Source of the DNA: Dehalococcoidia bacterium
GTDB lineage: Bacteria > Chloroflexota > Dehalococcoidia > JACPQF01
Length of the DNA: 12,167 nucleotides
Direction: 5' to 3'
Assembly: GCA_030650265.1 (NCBI GenBank)
Contig: JAUSEJ010000661.1
Coordinates: 1-12,167 of the forward strand
A model generated the notes under the pieces. That model was not told the DNA's origin and ran no database searches. It saw nothing but the letters and a program-made list of their open reading frames with translations. This document shows positions 5,849-11,279 of this stretch, in pieces. Position 1 is the stretch's first letter; each line of letters opens with the position of its first letter. The translations under genes and the position numbers were made by a program.

Positions 5849-6189
5849 GGCTTCTCCTGCTCCAAGAACCGAATGACCTTTCCATGCGCTTTCGAGTAGG
5901 CTAACTCACGAGCCGTAGATTCACCCACATACCCGCCTACGTTTAGGATCAGCACCTCGTCGGCTAAGTCTATTTTACGGAGGTGCAATTCATCCAGCAT
6001 CGGCTTGACTGATGCCCATCCCACGTCTCGGGCTATGTCTTTTGTATTACAGCCAATAGTTAGGACGATCTTGCCAGCTAAAGTTTCCTCAAACTCAGCC
6101 TGTTCAAACGCCTCTCGGAATCTGCCCGAACCGCATAGACAGACAATTAACGGCAGGGGCCCAAGGGCTTCTGTGGAGCACCTTGTCAT
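5845..6189 (-). CDS. Nucleoside 2-deoxyribosyltransferase-like protein (114 aa)
   Basis: The core begins LIVCLCGSGRF and ends with LDELHLRKIDLADEVLILNVGGYVGESTARELAYSKAHG (given here as landmarks: LDELH, KIDLADEV, GGYVGEST, ELAYSKAHGK). This is the pattern of small phage and bacterial proteins with the nucleoside 2-deoxyribosyltransferase/DUF4406-like Rossmann fold, where the Asp of LADEV and Glu of GEST line the nucleotide site. They may move bases between deoxynucleosides or sense nucleotides; activity is seldom proven. The ATG at 6189 overlaps the VRR-NUC stop (ATGA); its GGAG is only 2 nt away, so coupling probably helps. The family normally starts near LIVCLCGS, leaving about 13 extra residues. 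Confidence 0.8.
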   Translation of the reverse strand: MTRCSTEALGPLPLIVCLCGSGRFREAFEQAEFEETLAGKIVLTIGCNTKDIARDVGWASVKPMLDELHLRKIDLADEVLILNVGGYVGESTARELAYSKAHGKVIRFLEQEKP

Positions 6190-6560
6190 GCCTCCAACCG
6201 CAGTGTCACGCCCTCAGTCCTGAGCGCCGAGCACACGTCAGACACGCTCCACGCCGTGTGCATCCCCCAGCCGAGCGCCGACAGTTCGCGGTGCATCGCC
6301 TTCTGGTCGTCGTCCAGCGTGTTCCGCCCCCACTTCAGCTCAATGCCTATCGGTCTCACGCCAGGCACCAGGATCACCAAATCTGGCCACCCTGGAGGCG
6401 TCCCGCCGGCCAAGCGCCCAACCGTGGTCCCGCATTTAGGGCACTGCGGCCTCCCTCCGACCTTGGCAAACTCGTAGACGTGAGAGTTTTTGGGGAGGGC
6501 CAGGGCCAAGTATGGCAGTATCTCGTTTTGCTGCATGAGTTTCTCGTGTTGTATTCTCAT
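6186..6560 (-). CDS. VRR-NUC domain nuclease (124 aa)
   Basis: This is a PD-(D/E)xK-type nuclease of the VRR-NUC family, which in phages stands alone and in eukaryotes forms the FAN1 nuclease core; it likely cuts branched or flap DNA. Visible active-site pieces are GTPPGWPDLVIL (Asp), IGIELKWGRN (Glu-x-Lys) and DDDQKAMHREL (Gln). A CPKCG sequence near residue 40, inserted before the core, may bind zinc with a further ligand. It overlaps both neighbours by ATGA-type junctions. It probably works with replication and recombination of the phage DNA. Confidence 0.88.
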   Translation of the reverse strand: MRIQHEKLMQQNEILPYLALALPKNSHVYEFAKVGGRPQCPKCGTTVGRLAGGTPPGWPDLVILVPGVRPIGIELKWGRNTLDDDQKAMHRELSALGWGMHTAWSVSDVCSALRTEGVTLRLEA

Positions 6561-6769
6561 AGTCCCGGCACCAATCTTTCCCGATCAAGCGCTTCCTGAA
6601 GAATCCGTCGCTGCGGTAGCAGACTACTAATAACACGTTCTGCCTTTTCCTCACGGTAAGTTGCACTCCTGTAACTGGCTGCCCGGCGCTGCCGAAGGCC
6701 CCACCAGTCGATTAGCTCAATCAACTCCCGGGCCTGCTCTTTCGTCAACTCGATATTGATGGTTCTCAC
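6557..6769 (-). CDS. Hypothetical helical protein (70 aa)
   Basis: I place the start at GTG 6769, which overlaps the previous stop as GTGA and has GGGGGAG upstream; GTG 6772 is an equal alternative. A beta strand (RTINIEL) is followed by helices (TKEQARELIELIDWWGLRQR) and a basic, Arg-rich second half. The layout suggests a small nucleic-acid-binding or protein-binding module, but no family was recognised. It is coupled to the VRR-NUC gene downstream by ATGA. Confidence 0.7.
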   Translation of the reverse strand: MRTINIELTKEQARELIELIDWWGLRQRRAASYRSATYREEKAERVISSLLPQRRILQEALDRERLVPGL

Positions 6770-7002
6770 CACGTCTCCCCCTTTCCGATCTCCTGGCGGA
6801 TCACCCGATGTCGTGCGAGTTTGGCTCGGAGGCACCGCTTGCAGCCCACAGGCCCGGTGTCCTCTGCGAACATTGTCTCCTCTGACCAGCGTGTGCCGCA
6901 GAGAACCCAATACCGCTCAGCAGACTCGTCCCAATAGGCCGCGTGCGTCACGCCGGTGCGCTCGCAATCGTCATCGACGGCGAAGACGAGGGCAAGCCTC
7001 AC
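6766..7002 (-). CDS. Small zinc-binding protein of the CxxCLR group (78 aa)
   Basis: GTG 7002 overlaps the previous stop (GTGA), with GGGGGAG before it. The N-terminal half (THAAYWDESAERYWVLCGTRW) carries a His and a CG pair. The C-terminal part has GCKRCLRAKLARH. The same H/C...CxxCLR layout is seen in the neighbour at 6999-7193 and more weakly at 4542-4745. Together these give four possible zinc ligands. This type of short protein is frequent in actinobacteriophages and other phages, with no known function. Confidence 0.75.
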   Translation of the reverse strand: MRLALVFAVDDDCERTGVTHAAYWDESAERYWVLCGTRWSEETMFAEDTGPVGCKRCLRAKLARHRVIRQEIGKGETW

Positions 7003-7193
7003 GGCATCTCCCCCATTCGCGCCATATCCCGCAGGCAGAGTTTGCAGTCAACCGGTGCCTCGACCTCACGCCACGGCCTCTCGTCGATGACCGTCTCAAA
7101 AAACCCGCAGCGAGTGTCGTGCATGACTGGCCCAGTTAATCCCGATCTCATGCCATCGTGTACCCGCTTGCCCTGCCCCGTCCGGACGTTCAC
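6999..7193 (-). CDS. Small zinc-binding protein of the CxxCLR group (64 aa)
   Basis: The start is GTG 7193, overlapping the previous stop (GTGA), with GGAGG 7 nt upstream. A longer in-frame start at 7262 would lie inside the neighbouring gene. Near residue 25, VMHDTRCGFF gives a His and a Cys; DCKLCLRDMARMG closes the protein. The layout matches the next gene downstream, so the two may be tandem paralogues. Function unknown. Confidence 0.72.
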   Translation of the reverse strand: MNVRTGQGKRVHDGMRSGLTGPVMHDTRCGFFETVIDERPWREVEAPVDCKLCLRDMARMGEMP

Positions 7194-7381
7194 GCCGTCA
7201 CCTCCAATGCCCGTATCGCCCTCCACGCCTTCGCCTTCTCGATGTTGATGCACCGAACGCACAACCAGGGGAACTCGATGGGCTTCCCCCGATAGACGAC
7301 CAGGCTGAATGTGTACGGTAGCAAATCCCGCTCATGCCTGCCACACCGGGAACATTTGTCGCCTTGCAGTACTACTGACAT
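7190..7381 (-). CDS. Small zinc-finger protein (63 aa)
   Basis: ATG 7381 follows GGGAGGATGGA, a good ribosome binding site. The protein has CSRCGR at residues 10-15, a hydrophobic middle (YTFSLVVYRGKPIEFPW) and CVRC near residue 41, followed by a helix (AKAWRAIRALEV). Two CxxC knuckles about 30 residues apart form a classic zinc ribbon. No specific family was recognised. It leads, by overlap, into two CxxCLR proteins. Confidence 0.75.
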   Translation of the reverse strand: MSVVLQGDKCSRCGRHERDLLPYTFSLVVYRGKPIEFPWLCVRCINIEKAKAWRAIRALEVTA

Positions 7382-7392
7382 TCCATCCTCCC

Positions 7393-7635
7393 TCAGTTTC
7401 CAGCGCGCTTGTCGGACAGTTCACAGATCATCGTCGGCGGAAGGTCCGCCGTCCGGACTACCCTGTACCGGGACAGGACCACACCGTATTCGCCTCTCAA
7501 ATCCTCATCCGTAACCTCCAGGCCGACGTAGATCACGGGACAGGGCAGAATCGGCCCATCATGCCGAGACTCCATCAGTCGCTTGGCAAACTCTGCGCAG
7601 ACAGTGGCCTCATATTTGCTAATCTCTTCCATCAT
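7393..7635 (-). CDS. Hypothetical protein (80 aa)
   Basis: Two adjacent ATG codons (7635, 7632) follow AAGGAGG. The second has the better spacing, but the first overlaps the upstream stop (ATGA). The acidic N-terminal helix (EEISKYEATVCAEFAKRLME) is followed by beta-rich sequence (CPVIYVGLEV, GVVLSRYRVVRTADLPP). No motif was recognised. The start context GGAGGGATGATGGA is the same as at the next upstream gene, although the proteins are not alike. Confidence 0.68.
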   Translation of the reverse strand: MMEEISKYEATVCAEFAKRLMESRHDGPILPCPVIYVGLEVTDEDLRGEYGVVLSRYRVVRTADLPPTMICELSDKRAGN

Positions 7636-7874
7636 CCCTCCTTGCCGACCGATTCCCGCACGATGCGAACCCAGGCGTCTGGATTTATTGCCCTAAGAAT
7701 TGGGACCATCTGCCCAGGCGTATCAAACATACGGTCCTCTATTCGCCCCAGGAGGGCCCTTACCCCGGCTTCTACACCCATGTTGAACAGCCACTGGTCG
7801 CGGGAGCTCTTGAATACCTCCACCGGCCACCATGCAGGCTTCCCCTCGGGAGGCTTAAACTGCGTCTCCATCAT
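7632..7874 (-). CDS. Hypothetical protein (80 aa)
   Basis: The start is ATG 7874 (or 7871), overlapping the upstream stop (ATGA) and preceded by AGGAGG. An in-frame ATG at 8003 would lie wholly inside two other genes. Residues 10-40 contain aromatic-rich helices (AWWPVEVFKSSRDQWLFN) and the C-terminus has IVRESVGKEG. No family was recognised. It is part of the string of overlapping early genes after the helicase loader. Confidence 0.68.
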   Translation of the reverse strand: MMETQFKPPEGKPAWWPVEVFKSSRDQWLFNMGVEAGVRALLGRIEDRMFDTPGQMVPILRAINPDAWVRIVRESVGKEG

Positions 7875-8158
7875 CCCTCCTGTACCCTGGCCCATTCCGG
7901 TATCCCCAGGCCAACCCGCAACTGCTCGCAGAGCGCCAACGCCCTTGCCTCTAGTTCCCGGCACAGATGCTCTGGCGTCCAGGTTGCACCGCAGCACCGG
8001 CATGGCTGATACCGTGGCTCAGGAATTGCCCGCAGCGTCGGCCACACGTTCGCTGGTAGTGGTAGCTTGGCGGGTATTCCTGTCCGCAGACTTCGCATAT
8101 CCTCGCGGGCCTCTCCCGCCGAGGGTTCCTGTGGTAACTTTGCAGTTTGGTGTTCCAA
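7871..8158 (-). CDS. Small Cys-motif protein; start uncertain
   Basis: The C-terminal half is clearly gene-like: EPRYQPCRCCGATW, then a helix PEHLCRELEARALALCEQL, ending in a stop that overlaps the next start. The 5' end is unclear. TTG 8158 has GGAGG at an ideal 7 nt but would overlap the zinc-ribbon gene upstream by over 200 bp, and the extra codons show lower third-position GC (about 51%). ATG 8098 and GTG 8047 give shorter overlaps but lack a good RBS. The CxCCG with further Cys suggests zinc binding. The true gene may begin near 8047. Confidence 0.5.
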   Translation of the reverse strand: MEHQTAKLPQEPSAGEAREDMRSLRTGIPAKLPLPANVWPTLRAIPEPRYQPCRCCGATWTPEHLCRELEARALALCEQLRVGLGIPEWARVQEG

Positions 8159-8286
8159 TGTCCATCCTCCGGGAATAGTTCAGGGTCTTCGAGTCCCTCC
8201 GCCGGGACATTCTCACGGTATCCACAGCGCAGGCAATAATGCTCTTCGTCGAACAACAAGCAGGTGCCACAGCGGGGACAGGTCAC
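7951..8286 (-). CDS. Double zinc-ribbon protein (111 aa)
   Basis: GTG 8286 overlaps the helicase-loader stop (GTGA). Two zinc ribbons are visible: residues 3-22, CPRCGTCLLFDEEHYCLRCG, and about 64-85, ICEVCGQEYPPSYHYQRTCGRRCG. A proline- and charge-rich linker lies between. The last 20 residues (SHAGAAVQPGRQ...) look less conserved and overlap the next gene. It may bind DNA or a replication protein, as it follows the helicase loader, but no function is shown. Confidence 0.72.
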   Translation of the reverse strand: MTCPRCGTCLLFDEEHYCLRCGYRENVPAEGLEDPELFPEDGHWNTKLQSYHRNPRRERPARICEVCGQEYPPSYHYQRTCGRRCGQFLSHGISHAGAAVQPGRQSICAGN

Positions 8287-9032
8287 GAGAGAGCCACGAT
8301 TGTTGCCAGTCGGCGCAGTCTGGCAGATATTCTGGGGGACAACTCTGCGATCTCATCCATGCTTAAGTTGGTTGTCACTAGCAGTGGCAGATCATGGTCA
8401 GCCCGCCAATTGAAAATATCCTCCAATTGTTCCGTAACCCACTCGGAGCGTTTCTCTACCCCGAAGTCATCCAAGATCAAAAAGGGGCATTCCTTGGTCG
8501 CATCCAGGAACGGGACATATCCCTCTGGAGTTCTCATTAACTGCCGGAATCGATCAAGAAGCGTCTTGGTATAGGAAAAGACGACATGCTCCCCCCTATC
8601 CAGAAGCGCCGTAGTAGCCGCGGCTGCGAGGTGCGTCTTGCCGGTCTGGTACTTCCCGCCTAGTAACACCCATCCGCCACTGGCGATAAACTCTGAGATA
8701 ACCTTAATGGCCTTTGCTCCACCCTTGAGGCGCTTCGGGTCGAAGTTTTCCAGTGCTCGGTCTTTCAGTCCGCTGGGAAGACCGCAAACCTCTCGGACCC
8801 ACTCGGCTCGCTGGTTACGGGAGACCTGGAGTGTACATTCGCATGGATAGCATTGCCCGAAATGGGCGTCTCCCGGCTCGGCCTCATAGCCAAACCAACC
8901 GAAGCCGCCGCAAAGTTCACACACGGGGCTTAAAGGCTGGTCGATCTTGGTCCATTCCGGCGTAGTAGGCGTCTGACTCGGCGTCGGACATATCTGCGGG
9001 CGGTCCTTTATGAGTTCTTTCAGGCTTTGCAT
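8283..9032 (-). CDS. DnaC-like helicase loader ATPase (249 aa)
   Basis: This AAA+ ATPase loads the replicative DnaB-type helicase onto origin DNA. Counting from ATG 9032, it has a zinc cluster (C38, C41, C61, C64, C66) like the Cys-rich N-terminus of other DnaC/DnaI proteins, Walker A GGKYQTGKTH (125-134), Walker B FLILDDFG (184-191), sensor I VTTN (219-222) and the arginine-bearing RISARL box (234-239). I chose 9032 because GGGAG lies 5-6 nt upstream; ATG 9050 has a poor site. The start overlaps the initiator gene by about 116 bp. A GTG at 8924 would nearly remove the overlap but lacks an RBS. No DnaB helicase is in the window, so it may recruit the host enzyme or one encoded outside. Confidence 0.9.
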   Translation of the reverse strand: MQSLKELIKDRPQICPTPSQTPTTPEWTKIDQPLSPVCELCGGFGWFGYEAEPGDAHFGQCYPCECTLQVSRNQRAEWVREVCGLPSGLKDRALENFDPKRLKGGAKAIKVISEFIASGGWVLLGGKYQTGKTHLAAAATTALLDRGEHVVFSYTKTLLDRFRQLMRTPEGYVPFLDATKECPFLILDDFGVEKRSEWVTEQLEDIFNWRADHDLPLLVTTNLSMDEIAELSPRISARLRRLATIVALS

Positions 9033-9798
9033 ACGTTCTCCCATTTCCATTATCCGGGACGGCCTTCGCGTCTCGCTCCAGCCATCCGACTAACCGTAAT
9101 TGCGTCTCCTGGATGCCCTTCTGTTTACACCAGGGCGCAAACTTGAGACGATAGATTCGATCAACGTTGAGCATCGGAAACTCGATTGCCATCGCCGTCA
9201 GGTATTCCGGCGTGACCTCCCTTGAGCGAACAGCCTTGGCTTTTGGTGGTGGTGGTGCGTCCGTCTGAGTCGGACATTGTCGGACATTGTCGGCGATGGT
9301 GCCTACTACGGGTTGGGTACTGTTGGGTACTGTACTGTTGGGTACTGTAGCTGGCATGTTTATACTAGGTGGTGCTAAGTCACCTGGCATCCACCTAGCA
9401 ACCGCCGCTTGTTTAGCTAGCATACTGCGCTCTTCTGGGCTTAACTGAGCCATGCGATTGCGTCCTCCAGATGCTCGCTGTTCCCGCGTCAGTGCTCGCT
9501 GATTGACCAGTCGGCCTGCATATTCATGCCAGTCGTGGAGCGATCCGTCGGTATTCACGAATCCCGCGGTTACGAGACCCTGGCGTAACTGTGCCGGATC
9601 GCCCTCCCACAGCATCGGGGTCGCCAATTCATCATCCTCGAAGCGGGACAGGTCTCCGTTAGGAGCATAGGAGAGGCTCCACCACCAGAGCAGATGTAAC
9701 CTACCAATTGTTGCCGGAAGGGAATCCCCCAGGAGTCGTGCCAACCTCAAGGTTTTAGGATGAGATGCCAATTCTTGGTGACTCTCTATCCAGGCCAC
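8917..9798 (-). CDS. Phage replication initiator / replisome organizer-like protein (293 aa)
   Basis: The N-terminal 110 residues (ESHQELASHPKTLRLARLLG, LHLLWWWSLSYAPNGDLSRF, LVTAGFVN, WHEYAGRLV) match the winged-helix domain of phage replisome organizers related to DnaD and gp36-type initiators, which bind origin DNA. A low-complexity linker (about 140-195, with VPNSTVPNST and DAPPPP) is followed by a helical C-terminal domain (FPMLNVDRIYRLKFAPWCKQ) that would contact the helicase loader. That loader is the next gene and overlaps it. GTG 9798 starts 2 bp after the HTH gene's stop with a weak RBS, so coupling is likely. The linker DNA holds clustered short tandem repeats, as lambda O holds the origin. 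Confidence 0.85.
   Translation of the reverse strand: MAWIESHQELASHPKTLRLARLLGDSLPATIGRLHLLWWWSLSYAPNGDLSRFEDDELATPMLWEGDPAQLRQGLVTAGFVNTDGSLHDWHEYAGRLVNQRALTREQRASGGRNRMAQLSPEERSMLAKQAAVARWMPGDLAPPSINMPATVPNSTVPNSTQPVVGTIADNVRQCPTQTDAPPPPKAKAVRSREVTPEYLTAMAIEFPMLNVDRIYRLKFAPWCKQKGIQETQLRLVGWLERDAKAVPDNGNGRTYAKPERTHKGPPADMSDAESDAYYAGMDQDRPAFKPRV
9269..9348. repeat. Cluster of short tandem repeats inside the initiator gene (possible origin iterons)
   Basis: GTCGGACATT occurs twice in tandem (9269-9288), followed by the related GTCGGCGATG (9289-9298). GTTGGGTACT occurs at 9312-9321, 9322-9331 and 9337-9346. A GGT run lies just to the left (9245-9257). TCGGACAT recurs outside the cluster at 8984-8991 and 9831-9838. 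They encode the initiator's linker, so they may be only linker repeats. The placement matches intragenic phage origins such as lambda's. Confidence 0.45.
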
Positions 9799-9800
9799 GG

Positions 9801-9989
9801 CTAGCCCGCCTTCAGTTGTCCGGCGAGCACTCGGACATATTCCTCGCTTCGGCCCGATAGAACCTTTGCCTCGGCAGGCGTAAATCCTAAATCCCTCGCC
9901 TGCCGATACCGCTTTCTCTTGCGTGCTTTGACTAGATTGTATTGTCGGGTTGCCTCTTGCCGAAGGGTCTCAAGGGAATGTGTTTTCAT
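9801..9989 (-). CDS. Small HTH-like protein (62 aa), first gene of the replication operon
   Basis: The protein is basic and helical. KARKRKRYRQARDLGFTPAEAKVLSGRSEEYVRVLAG contains a likely helix-turn-helix (landmarks: ARDLGFTPAEAKVLSG, then SEEYVRVL). Such short proteins often bind operator DNA. ATG 9989 has no Shine-Dalgarno sequence; a TTGACA/TAGAAT promoter ends 6 nt before it, so the mRNA is probably leaderless. It is followed closely by the initiator and could regulate the operon through the palindrome at 10049-10063. That role is inferred. Confidence 0.72.
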   Translation of the reverse strand: MKTHSLETLRQEATRQYNLVKARKRKRYRQARDLGFTPAEAKVLSGRSEEYVRVLAGQLKAG

Positions 9990-9995
9990 AGGTCT

Positions 9996-10024
9996 ATTCT
10001 ATTCTTAAATTCCGCATTTGTCAA
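9996..10024 (-). promoter_or_regulatory. Sigma-70-type promoter of the replication operon, leaderless geometry
   Basis: On the minus strand, TTGACA (10019-10024), 17 nt and TAGAAT (9996-10001) form a near-consensus promoter. The ATG of the HTH-like gene comes 6 nt after the -10 box. The -35 hexamer, spacer length and distance to ATG are the same as at 4421-4449. Confidence 0.8.
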
Positions 10025-10048
10025 GCCCCTGTTCACCCAATATTCGCC

Positions 10049-10063
10049 CAGTTTCCGAAACTG
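10049..10063. promoter_or_regulatory. 15-bp palindrome upstream of the replication promoter (operator candidate)
   Basis: CAGTTTCCGAAACTG is a perfect 7-bp inverted repeat around one central base. It is centred about 32 bp upstream of the -35 box, in the untranslated gap behind the methyltransferase. Size and symmetry fit a dimeric HTH repressor or activator site; a short hairpin is the other reading. Confidence 0.5.
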
Positions 10064-10095
10064 ATACGCCAACAGAAAAGGGGCCTTACAGGTTC

Positions 10096-10113
10096 CCCGG
10101 CGCAGAGCCAGCT
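10096..10113 (-). repeat. Intergenic 18-bp repeat, copy 1
   Basis: AGCTGGCTCTGCGCCGGG on the minus strand, identical to the copies at 10801 and 11182. This copy lies at the stop codon of the DPPY methyltransferase. It shares 20 bp with copy 3. Confidence 0.85.
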
Positions 10114-10783
10114 ACAGCGCCAGCACTTCTTGACTGAGACGCTTCGCCGCGATCTCGCAATACCGCTCTTCGATCTCGATGCCGATGGCGCGACGCCCCA
10201 GGTCCTTCGCCGCGCGGAGGGTTGTGCCGCTGCCCATGAACGGGTCGAGGATAGTCTCATTCGGGAGAGAAACCTTTTCAGTCAACCAGCGGGCAAATGC
10301 CAAAGGCTTAGGGCAAGGATGGTCCCCAGCGAGTCCGTCCGTTTGTTGTTTATTCCACGTAGAGGTAGCTGTCGCTTTCTGCCCAGCACGCGGATCAATG
10401 CCATAGTAGAAGATTAGGTGCGCGAGTATGAACCCCCAACGGCTCCGCCCGCAGCCAGCCGAATTGTACCAAACGCCTATATCCTGTGGCTCCGGATATT
10501 TGAACGCATTACGGTTCCCCGGCGTGAGCGCTCCACGCTTGACCTTTGAAAGAGCAATGCAGATACCCGGTATCACGCATTCTTCAAGATATACAACCGT
10601 ATCTGAGAATAACGTGTAGGGCTTCACCTGGCGCTCATGTTCCTGCCCGGTGCCTGCTTCTCCGAGAAGCACACCATACGGGGGATCAGTCACCAGGGCG
10701 TCAATCGGCTCCAGCGTCGGCAGGATGTCCCGGCAATCGCCGTGATAGATCGTGATGCCGTTGCGGTTGTAGTACGGTTTCAC
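10112..10783 (-). CDS. DNA methyltransferase, beta-type order, DPPYG motif (223 aa)
   Basis: This SAM-dependent DNA amino-methyltransferase has motif IV DPPYG at residues 33-37, typical of N6-adenine enzymes, and motif I DPFMGSGTT at about 180-188. It is short, with a small target-recognition region between them (NAFKYPEPQDIGVWYNSAGC and a WGFILAHLIFYYG stretch), as in many phage orphan methyltransferases. I prefer GTG 10783 because AAAGG lies 9 nt before it, whereas ATG 10792 touches that site. GTG also aligns the MKPYY start with the methyltransferase at 3698. No restriction partner is seen, so protection against host restriction or epigenetic control is likely. It is bracketed by two copies of the 18-bp repeat. 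Confidence 0.92.
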   Translation of the reverse strand: MKPYYNRNGITIYHGDCRDILPTLEPIDALVTDPPYGVLLGEAGTGQEHERQVKPYTLFSDTVVYLEECVIPGICIALSKVKRGALTPGNRNAFKYPEPQDIGVWYNSAGCGRSRWGFILAHLIFYYGIDPRAGQKATATSTWNKQQTDGLAGDHPCPKPLAFARWLTEKVSLPNETILDPFMGSGTTLRAAKDLGRRAIGIEIEERYCEIAAKRLSQEVLAL

Positions 10784-10799
10784 TTGTCTCATCCTTTCT

Positions 10800-10827
10800 A
10801 CCCGGCGCAGAGCCAGCTCCGCCGGGT
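10800..10827 (-). other. Hairpin built on repeat copy 2 in the methyltransferase leader
   Basis: ACCCGGCG (10800-10807) and CGCCGGGT (10820-10827) pair over 8 bp with a 12-nt loop. It lies directly before the AAAGG ribosome binding site, so in mRNA it could affect translation of the methyltransferase. The other two repeat copies lack the matching arm. Confidence 0.5.
10801..10818 (-). repeat. Intergenic 18-bp repeat, copy 2
   Basis: AGCTGGCTCTGCGCCGGG on the minus strand, ending 8 nt before ATG 10792 of the methyltransferase. It forms one arm and the loop of the hairpin 10800-10827. Confidence 0.85.
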
Positions 10828-10891
10828 ATGCTTGGGTTGGACACAGTGCTGGCTCAGGGATAACACACCCCGACTTACGAGTCTGCTTTGA

Positions 10892-10915
10892 AATACAGGC
10901 TACCAGCGCTGTATT
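10892..10915 (-). terminator. Weak hairpin after the 79-aa gene (possible terminator)
   Basis: AATACAG (10892-10898) and CTGTATT (10909-10915) form a 7-bp stem that can extend by three pairs with a bulge. It begins 3 bp after the stop codon of the 79-aa gene and is followed by a short TTTC on the transcribed strand. Without a real T tract it may be a partial terminator or processing site. The rest of the gap 10793-10917 holds repeat copy 2 and nothing else I recognise. Confidence 0.4.
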
Positions 10916-10917
10916 AC

Positions 10918-11157
10918 CTATGCCGGTGTTCCGTGATCTTGCGTAGGCCAGTACTCCTCAGGTGGGGTGTTTGTTGGAGTGTTTGTTGGAGTGTCAACCT
11001 CCATGTCCCATGCTCTTAGAATGGTGTCCACGGTAAGTCCGGGGCAGGACCTTGCCGGGTGTACTCTGGTAGCGTGTGCCCACACAACGATGGTACACCA
11101 GTAGGCGAGCCTCCGCGGCAGATGTCGTGCAGTCCAGTGCCAAAACTTGTCCCTCAT
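10918..11157 (-). CDS. Small phage protein of the WxxRHLPRRLxYWC type (79 aa)
   Basis: ATG 11157 has AAGGAG 8 nt upstream. The N-terminal half (HWTARHLPRRLAYWCTIVVWAHAT) matches a short protein type common in actinobacteriophages (landmarks: HLPRRLxYWCxIxVxAHAT, then LTVDTILRAW). Its function is unknown; the hydrophobic LAYWCTIVVW may touch the membrane. The C-terminus is an acidic, Pro/Thr-rich tail (TPTNTPTNTPPEE) encoded by a 12-bp tandem duplication at 10967-10990. It has repeat copy 3 in its leader and copy 2 downstream. Confidence 0.75.
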   Translation of the reverse strand: MRDKFWHWTARHLPRRLAYWCTIVVWAHATRVHPARSCPGLTVDTILRAWDMEVDTPTNTPTNTPPEEYWPTQDHGTPA

Positions 11158-11181
11158 TTGATAACTCCTTCAATTCTTCTT

Positions 11182-11199
11182 CCCGGCGCAGAGCCAGCT
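11182..11199 (-). repeat. Intergenic 18-bp repeat, copy 3
   Basis: AGCTGGCTCTGCGCCGGG on the minus strand, ending 24 nt before the ATG of the 79-aa gene. It is followed by GAAGAAGAATTGAAGGAG, which includes that gene's ribosome binding site. Confidence 0.85.
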
Positions 11200-11229
11200 A
11201 CTTTGTGAAAAATAAAAGTGTTTGGTGTA

Positions 11230-11277
11230 GGGGCCATTAGCTTTTCCAGGGGCGGCCCCGCATTTTCGATAACCTCC
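11230..11277 (-). promoter_or_regulatory. Candidate leader-peptide/attenuator element
   Basis: A perfect GGAGG (11273-11277) lies 9 nt before an ATG (11263) that opens an 8-codon ORF, MRGRPWKS, ending at TAA 11237. The ORF lies across a hairpin with arms GGGGCC (11254-11259) and GGCCCC (11230-11235), and a T-rich run (TTTTATTTTT) follows at about 11206-11215. Layout and size resemble leader-peptide control of the downstream 79-aa gene. It may also be the remnant of a lost gene. Confidence 0.35.
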
Positions 11278-11279
11278 TG

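Noticed and set aside
8019..8270. Third-frame 83-codon ORF within the double zinc-ribbon gene
   Set aside because: The other frame shows two intact zinc ribbons; this one has no motif and would be a third overlapping layer.
10033..10260. Minus-strand 75-codon ORF overlapping the end of the DPPY methyltransferase
   Set aside because: It reads the methyltransferase in another frame, is Arg/Ser-rich without motifs, and runs through repeat copy 1 and the palindrome.
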